This document shows positions 57,108-64,000 of a stretch of DNA of 64,000 bases, in pieces. The first letter of the stretch is position 1; each line of letters starts with the position of its first letter. A program made the translations under genes and the position numbers. The stretch lies in NCBI RefSeq assembly GCF_016808095.1, contig NC_068980.1, forward strand, positions 11,440,888 to 11,504,887, written 5' to 3'. The notes beneath the pieces were generated by a model. That model had not been told where the DNA came from, did no database searches, and worked only from the letters and a program-made list of their open reading frames with translations. Origin of the DNA: Vigna angularis (lineage: Eukaryota > Streptophyta > Magnoliopsida > Fabales > Fabaceae).

Positions 57108-59389
57108 ATGGATGAGTTACCTCATTCGTCGGGCGATGAAGTCCCCACCACTTTTAGACGGACGAGAGGAGCGACGAGGTTACAACAGCTTATACTTAGA
57201 AGAAATGCAGGTGAGAGGACACTTGTCATTATTGACGTGGTCACTCGAGTTGCATCTGGCCCAAATGCAGATGTATTTAGGTCTTACCTTGGAGTACTAG
57301 CACGTGATCGTATCTCTATACTTACTCCATCCTTTGATTATGTATCTGAGGCTGATCGGAATCTCATCTGGCAAGATCTATTGGTAAGTTAAGCAATATT
57401 GCTCCAAATTCTATATTCATTATATTGATAAATTTGTATTGATATAAGGTTATTACTTTCTTTGTTGCATATGACATTTGATATGCCAAATGTCGAGAGC
57501 TTAAGGAATAGGTGTTTATCTGTAATTGCAGAAAGATTTCGAGGGTTTAAGACAAAATTGACGTCCAAATATATATTTGGACCAAAAAGTAATGAAACTC
57601 CATGTTCCAAATATTCAGCAATTGACGAAGAAACATGGCGTCAGTTTGTAGAGCTTCGTTCATCCGAGGCATGACAGGTAAGTGTAGTAAAATTATTCAA
57701 TTCATCATTCATAATTCTTTTTTATGACAATTGTTTCATTTTGTCACAGGAAAAAAGGTCAAAAGCACAGGGAATAAGTGCTCAGAATAAAAATCCACAC
57801 CTATTGTCTCGTGGTGGATATAGGAAGCTTGAGGAAAAAATAATGAAGCAGAAGTCAGATAGTAGACTTCCACTTTCTGAGGGTGGTGACCCTCCTCCTC
57901 GTCCTTCACCACCATCTCGGCACGAGAAGTGGAAGTTAGCCCGTATAAGACCATCGGGCTCCTACACTTCTGACTCTACGAGAGAGATATCTAAAAGAAT
58001 TGTAAGATGTCATTTCTCATATTTTTACATTATTTTTGTTATATATATTACATAGATCTTTCAAATGATTTTGAAGTTTTGTTATGTGACAGGACTCCTT
58101 GGTTGAGCAGAGCTCCCAAGGTCAATTCATACAAGAAGGTCGTCAGTATATTCTTGCCACAGCTATTGGACGACCTGAGCACCTAGGACGGGTGCGTGCT
58201 GGTGGAACTGGCATAGGCATACGACAGTTCTTTGGGTTTTCCTTGCGTCCATATTCATACGAAAAGATGAAGGAGGACATAAGAAAAGAGATGAGGCAGG
58301 AGATCACAAAGATGGTTTGGGCAGAGTTGTATGATGAAGTTGCTGAAATGGTTGCGCGCCAGTTCCAACAGCGTTATGAGGATTATGGCAATCGTCCTCC
58401 GCCATCTCCTGTAGTGGAACATGTTGTGCCCCCTACAGGTACTCTTAATGATTTTTGTTTATTAATTTACTTTTTGTATAACCTAACATTTAATTTGACA
58501 GGTAGAAGCATTAAAGGAAGTTGCTCAGCTGTCAGTGCCCTAGGGGACGACATAGATGACACTCGTCCATGTTAGTTATATATTCTCTCTGATACTGGGA
58601 CCATGCTAGTGGCTCGTGGTACAGTTTATGAGACAGTCACTGTAGTGCATGGTGTACAACTTGTAGAAGATGAGGTCAAGGTCACGGTGGATGAAGTTGT
58701 CATACCAGATGTCGTTCTTCCTGTGCCTATAGATGAGTTCTTCACTGTGGAAGAGGCATTTAAGTCCTTTGTCGCCTGGCCTAGACATTTGGTTGGTGAT
58801 GTATCTGATCCCCCGGTAAACACTCGTACTATATATTTCTCAATTTTAATATTTACTTCTAATTGACGTTATAACATAATCATTTTTGCATGTAACAGCA
58901 GATAGGTCAAGAGGGAAGTCCTAGACCGAAGAAGACTCATTTATTTGAGGACGACCCTCTTGGTGCGTTAGACGAGCTTGTTAAAATCATTTCAAATGCG
59001 CTGATGAATGTACACTGGGATTCTACTACATTTGGAAGAGAAGCTCAGATCCCATTGTACTTGCATCATCAGATCCCATTGTACTTAACATTTTATAATT
59101 ATGATGATATATTGTAGTGTAATAGACAAATGGGGTCATACGAATGTGGTTACTACATCATGTATTGGATGATGACCATTATTCGTGCACATTACACCAG
59201 TGGATGGGAAACGGTAATATTTAGGTTTGAATTTTATTTTCTCTATAGTTTAGATTTCATATACATTAATTCAAATCATTGTGTTTTATGCAGAGATTTA
59301 ATAGGACTGCTCCAATTCTAGAGAAGTCAGTTCAACTTGTGAGAAAAACACTGGCTAAATATGTAATTCCTTTATATAATAATATGTAG
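57108..59389 (+). pseudogene. CACTA second gene with C-terminal Ulp1 (C48) protease-like domain
   Basis: Exons as read: 57108-57383, about 57470-57677, 57750-58002, 58093-58438, 58502-58815, 58899-59213, 59294-59389, with GT-AG signals except that the second exon's acceptor is unclear. It starts MDELPHSSGDEVPTTFRR. The Ptta/En/Spm-like middle includes LRNRCLSVIAERFRGFKTKL, LSRGGYRKLEEK and EQSSQGQFIQEGRQYILATA, followed by an Arg/Glu-rich coiled segment (YEKMKEDIRKEMRQEI). The last exons show QMGSYECGYYIMYWMM, the Gln and catalytic Cys box of Ulp1/SENP-type peptidases (Cys codon 59145-59147). The His/Asp part that should precede it is absent, and an 18-base direct repeat (59045-59062 and 59071-59088) marks the damaged place. 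In-frame stops at 57672-57674 and 58573-58575. Confidence 0.85.
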
Positions 59390-60076
59390 TAGATATTAGG
59401 ATATAGTAAGTTCTAAGTTTATGTTTCTAAGTTGTTTTATGCTTTTCTACATTATTATTAGTTTAACTTTGTACATTGCATTGATTTATGCTTCAAACTT
59501 GATTTATGATTACATTGGATTGATTTAAGCTTCTAAGAAGTTGATTTATGATTCCATTGAATATATTTATGTTTTAATATAATTTTCATTCAAAATATAC
59601 GTTTCTGGATTAATCTGGACTGTTCTGGCTATAAAAATATATGCAAGTCTGTTTCTGTAGTTGAGAATGTTGCAGAAACATACCTCATTTAAAAAAAACA
59701 GGGGTATATGCCTCGGTTGAGGTCATAACTGAGGTAGAAAGGCCCGTTATGGCCTCGGTTATAGTCACACCCGAAGCAGAAAGGCTTGCGGATGAGGAAA
59801 AAAAGGACTCTACTACCTCGATTCAAGCTACAACCGAGGCAGTAGAGTGGGACAGATTACCTCGGTTCACGGGGAACCGAGGCATAAAGTCCTACAAAAA
59901 AAATTAAAAAAAATCAAAAAATCTACTTCTTCGGTTATGGCTGAACCGAGGCCAAATCCTCTCCTTTTATGCCTCGGTTCGCACTAACTTTTTGCCTTGC
60001 CTGGATATGCCTCGGTTCGAGAACCGCTGCCTATAGGCAAAAATAACCGCGGTCGTTTCCCCTTACTGTACTAGTG

Positions 60077-61455
60077 AGTTGTTCTTTTCTAGTTTCCACT
60101 TCATTTTGGAAAATAGGTTCTCCACACGACAACTTCTGTTCACCAACGAACAAGAACAAAGTGACCACAAGAAGTTTTAGGTTATTTAGTATTTTAGATA
60201 GTTTTAGGAGACATGTAATTTTTTTAAGATAAAGCAATTCAAGATGCTATATGTAATTATAAGAAATTCATACTTGTTGGACATATGACAAATAAGGAAG
60301 TTTTCATTGTTAGCTCGAGACCAATCGTTAATATGAAAAGACTCTTGTTTGGAAACGAAATTATTAAAAATCTAATGTAAGTATAAGTTTTAAATTGAAT
60401 GAAAATGAAAAAATTGAGCACCACATAAAAATGAAATTCATCAATTTATTTTTTTAAAATTTTAGATAAGGAGTAATGTTATTTCTTTATAATTGTGAAT
60501 TAAACTAATGTGAACTCACATTACAAAGAAAATTGTTAAAAACTGATTAAGTATTTTTTATTATTAAAATTCATCATTATTTAAGAATTTTTTTTATAGA
60601 GTCACATCTAATTAGTATTATCTTTTTCTTTTAATAATTTTTTAATAAAGATTTTCTTGTTATCTCACGTCTAGTTAGTATTATCTTTTTCTATTAATCA
60701 TTTTTCAAAAAATTAATCAGTCATTTCCATTATTAAACCTTAATACTTACCCTTATGTATGGAGAAACACTAAAAAGAGCAACTCAAAAATATGTAACAA
60801 TTGATAAGCTTTTAATTCTTACGCTTTAATTAAATTTAAAAGAAAATATAGGATAAGGAAATATTCAATGTAAAAGTTTTTTGGTCTAATTCCTTTTCTT
60901 AATGTAACTTTCATTTTTAATTTTGATGATTTAAATTTCAGATGTTGTAGTATCTTTAAGACTTCCTATCTTATGGTGAATAATGGAACTTAATAAACTA
61001 TTACGATAGTTAATAAAAAAAAGTAAATGCTTACTAATATGAAGAACTTTATAGGGTTGGTTTTACCTACATATTACCATATCAGAGTGTTGTTAAAACC
61101 CTACCAACTATAACTTATATTTTTTATGAAAAAAAAACACACAATAACACAATATCACATGTGGTTATATAAATTTAGGATCGATTCATATGCTATTGAT
61201 CAAAGGAAGCATCACAACTAAAATTAATGTAACAATGCTAGAGAATAAAGAATGGTAATAACGAATTATAGAATGTTATTTTATGAATAAGAGAATCAAG
61301 TCTGTATTGACAATCAATATATTGTAACAACAACAAATAAATTGAAATTAGTGAAAACAGAGCACGATAATGGTGGTTGTAGTGGTCTTTAAAATATGTG
61401 AGCATCATAAGGGAAAGATTTATTCCGCACATGCCTTCACCGAATGAATTCCTTC
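60077..61455. other. Intergenic AT-rich DNA
   Basis: No gene or clear repeat between the CACTA and the Gypsy remnant. Two diverged copies of ATCTAATTAGTATTATCTTT lie at 60605 and 60669. Confidence 0.4.
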
Positions 61456-63346
61456 AACTTAATGCTTTCTCTTCATACGTGTACTTTTACGAAGGTCGTT
61501 ATTTGGTGCCTTGCTTGCCACATGTCTACCACCGTTACCCCCTACCCAACGCGTGACAATACCCTCTTCTTTAACAGCAACTTTGTCCTCAAAGTTGAAA
61601 TGGGGGTAGGATTATTGTAATTCTGCCAAATCTTCCCATGAGTTGTCAGCTGCACTTAAGGAATCCCATTGCACCAGTCTTTGTTCAACTTGCTTCTCAT
61701 TCCTAACAGTTGTTCGTGAGTCTAAGATGCTGATAGGTTGAACAAGAGGTCCAAACTCACTTGTAGTAAGGGGTAATGATAGGTATTGTTGCTTCTGATT
61801 TCCATGAAATTTTTTTAATAAGGAGATGTGGAAAACTGGGTGTATCTTTGCTCATTCAGGAAGCAACAGTTTGAAAGCAACCTGTCTGATCTTTGCAATG
61901 ACTTCAAAAGGACCAAAATATCTCAAACTTAATTTCTGGTGCTTCCTTAATACCACTTAATGTTGTCTATAAGGTTGAAGCTTGACCAAAGCTAAATCCC
62001 CAACTTCTAAAGGAACCTCTCTTCTCTTTTTATCTGCTTGGTTCTTCATGTAATTTTGGGATTGGTGCAGTTTGGCCTTCAACTTGTTTAGCAAAGCATC
62101 ACACAATTTCAGACTCTCTTGTAATGATGGTAGATCCTCTTCATTGTATTCATATCGGATGAGAGATGGTGGAGGTTTACCATAAGCAACTTGATAGGGA
62201 GACATGCCCATACTATGGTGGAATGTAGAATTGTACCAATAGTGTGCCCACGGAAACATCTCAAACCAAGTTTTAGGATGATCAAATACATACCATCGTA
62301 GATACATCTCTAAGGTTTTATTGAGATTTTCTGTTTGTCTGTCAGATTGTGGGTGATATGAAGAACTCATGGCTAATTTGGTGCCTTGTGAATTGAATAA
62401 ATGTGTCCAAAATGAACTAGTAAACACCCTCTCCCTGTCAGAAACAATTGACTTGGGAAAACCATACAATTTGACAATGTTCTGGATGAAAGCTTCAGCT
62501 ACCACCTTAGTATTAAATCCCGACTTTAATGGAATGAAGGGAAAATTTGGATAGCCTATCTATCACCACCATTATATTCGAATGACCTTGTGACAAAGGT
62601 AAATTGGTGATAAAATCTATTGCAATATCTTCCCAAATAAGATTAGGAATAGGAAGGGGTTGAAGAAGGCCTGTTGGCAAAGATTGACTGACTTTTTCTT
62701 GTTGAAATATGACACATTCTTTGATAAATTTTCTTACATCCTCCCTCATCTTGGGCCAGTAAAACTGGACTCCAATTCTAGTCGTGGTTCTAGTGGTACC
62801 AGCATGTCCACCCACCTTAGATGTATGAAATTGAGCCAAGATCATGTTGATTAATGTCTAGTCCCGAGGCACCATAATTTTCCCCTTCTTTACAATTACA
62901 TCTATGTGCAAGGTATATTCTTCAAATTTGCCTGAGTTTTTAACACAATTCTGGTATGAAATAATGCTGCATCATTTTGTGTTGCATCCGTCACTGGTTT
63001 TAACCAAGAGTTCACTAGTTCTGACCATGCCATTGCAAGACTTCTGGATAAATCATTCGCAGGTATATTTTCTTTCCCTAAAGAGTATTGGATAGTGAAA
63101 TCATATCCAAGGAATTTAGGCAGCAACTGTTGTTGGTCAGGAGTCTGTAATGTCTGATTTACAGCTCTTTCAAACTCTTCTGATCTGTTTTAATGATGAA
63201 CTTGTGGCCTAGAAGATAATGTTTGAATTTGGCCAATGATTCAGTAATGGCATAAAACTCTCTTGTGTAGGCCGACTGTTTTTGCATTATAGGTGACAAT
63301 TTCTTAGAGAAATATGCTATTGGATGTTTGTGTTGACTTAAAACAA
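61456..63346 (-). pseudogene. Ty3/Gypsy retrotransposon pol 3' part (RNase H, integrase, C-terminal chromodomain-like end)
   Basis: Read from 63346 downward: RNase H region (QHKHPIAYFSKKLSP, FKHYLLGHKFIIKTDQKSLK, LGYDFTIQYSLGKENIPAND), integrase zinc finger (HTSKVGGHAGTTRT ... KECVIFQQEK), catalytic core with Asp in IDFITNLPLSQG, Asp in SIVSDRERVFTSSFW and Glu in DRQTENLNKTLEMYLR, then VGDLALVKLQPYRQH, FGPFEVIAKI, AKIHPVFHISLLKKFHG and a chromodomain-like LVQWDSLSAADNSWEDLAEL. Damage: frameshift of about two bases near 62545, stops near 62860, 61960, 61870 and 61600, and loss of the second Cys of the zinc finger (Phe instead). The sequence stops at 63347 where a MULE is inserted. The LTR beyond the C-terminus was not recognised. 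Confidence 0.9.
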
Positions 63347-64000
63347 GGTTTAATCATTCACGAAGTCCCTTTTTTCGCGTGAAATCTCAATTTAGTCCCT
63401 TTGTTTTTGGAAATCTCAATTGGGTCCCAAATTTATGAAAATTGCAACAATTGGATCCTTTCCGTTAAATTTTCTCCAACAACGTTAGTCTGTGTTTGAC
63501 GTGGCACGCTGTAGTCAGTTTCTTAATTAACGTGGCTGACTGAAGTAGGGCAGCTGAAGCACGTGGATAATTCAATTTTTTAAGTAAAAAGAAAATGAAA
63601 GTTTTAAACCAAAATTAGGATTGAGATTGTTATTTTATCGAATTAGGGATTGGGATTCTTCTTGAGTTACTGAAAAACCAAAAACAAAAATTATGTTATG
63701 AACAGTCAACCGAGTCATTCTGTATCCAACATACAAACCTTCAATCCACCAGTAGCATACAGGCCTTGAATTCTTACAAATTACCAAGAACAACACATGA
63801 TTCTGCTTAATTGTTTAAAGACTGTGACTTAAAAAGTATGGTAAAGGCACTATACAACACTATTGCAAAAAATTTAAAATCGGATCCATCAAGAGATTTT
63901 ACACGTCGCAACCCTAACCAAATATTCCATTCATAGTCGTAGGATTCGGACACCAACTTTTAAAAAGTGAATAAAATAACAAAATTTAGGGAAATGGGAG
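63347..64000. mobile_element. MULE (same family as 24968-26753), left part only
   Basis: Begins GGTTTAATCATTCACGAAGTCCC and continues with AATCTCAATTTAGTCCC, TCTCAATTGGGTCCC, AAAATTGCAACAATTGG and CCTTTCCGTTAAATTTTC, the same order as the 24968 terminal repeat. It interrupts the Gypsy RNase H frame exactly at its first base. The preceding nine bases are TTAAAACAA (63338-63346). The right end lies beyond the window. 63580-64000 shows no recognisable gene. Confidence 0.8.

Larger units (their letters stand above)
51911..60076 (+). mobile_element. Nearly complete CACTA transposon (8.2 kb), target duplication AGT
   Basis: The left end is CACTGGTACAAAATG at 51911. The right end is ...CCTTACTGTACTAGTG at 60076, with reverse complement CACTAGTACAGTAAGG. 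AGT flanks both sides (51908-51910 and 60077-60079). Subterminal repeats CCTCGGTT / AACCGAGG fill about 52000-52450 and 59710-60030. Inside, on the plus strand, are TNP2 (53777-56984) and a second gene ending in a Ulp1-like domain (57108-59389). Structure and both genes are present, but the coding sequences have stops and the left terminus reads CACTG instead of CACTA. It is likely a recently dead copy of an otherwise well-preserved family. Confidence 0.95.

Noticed and set aside
1..64000. tRNA, rRNA or microRNA genes
   Set aside because: No cloverleaf with a GTTCRANYC arm and no rRNA blocks were noticed. Hairpins seen (22107, 42020) are tied to repeats. A covariance-model scan would be decisive; I could not run one.

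Overview
This is plant nuclear DNA, most likely from a phaseoloid legume such as Vigna or Phaseolus. The evidence is AT-rich intergenic sequence, GT-AG introns, long AT and ATT microsatellites, nested plant transposons (CACTA, PIF/Harbinger, MULE, Copia, Gypsy) and an LTR studded with ATAATCGATTAT palindromes, which I associate from memory with legumes. Species assignment is inference. I saw no bacterial-type operons, no CRISPR array and no tRNA or rRNA gene.

Layout. 1-2 kb: decayed PIF/Harbinger transposon on the minus strand (Myb/SANT-like protein plus HARBI1-like transposase). 3-13.3 kb: CACTA element on the plus strand (TNP2-like transposase, then the Ptta/En/Spm protein). Its last codons are split off by a second CACTA of the same subterminal-repeat family (8075-12483, 3-bp duplication ACA). 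13.3-22 kb: mostly anonymous AT-rich DNA with one small probable gene (16355-16645, minus). 22-27 kb: a nest in which a solo LTR (23252-24319, duplication GAAAC) and a gene-capturing MULE (24968-26753, duplication AATTGGTTT) sit in an older repeat. 27-32 kb: Copia and LTR debris.

32.3-37.9 kb is the gene island. It holds a four-exon gene of unknown function (32305-33445) and an eight-exon gene for a NIFK/Nop15-like nucleolar RRM protein (35205-37847), both on the minus strand. I traced both with all splice sites and open frames. A third promoter-like region (telo box plus two site II boxes) lies at 40.9-42.0 kb and is split by an 859-bp element; no coding region could be joined to it. 42-43 kb is a roughly 1-kb foldback, followed by degenerate tandem repeats.

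44558-47068 is a non-autonomous CACTA carrying an exon copied from a Raf-like protein kinase gene. 47.3-49.3 kb looks like a Gypsy-type LTR. 51911-60076 is an almost complete CACTA (duplication AGT) with a mutated TNP2 gene and a second gene ending in a truncated Ulp1-like cysteine protease domain. 61.46-63.35 kb is the pol end of a Gypsy retrotransposon on the minus strand, interrupted by a second MULE with the same ends as the 25-kb one; that MULE runs off the window. No wholly new system was found. The most notable content is repeated capture of host exons by CACTA and MULE elements, nested same-family insertions, and a nucleolar/translation-type promoter split by a transposon.
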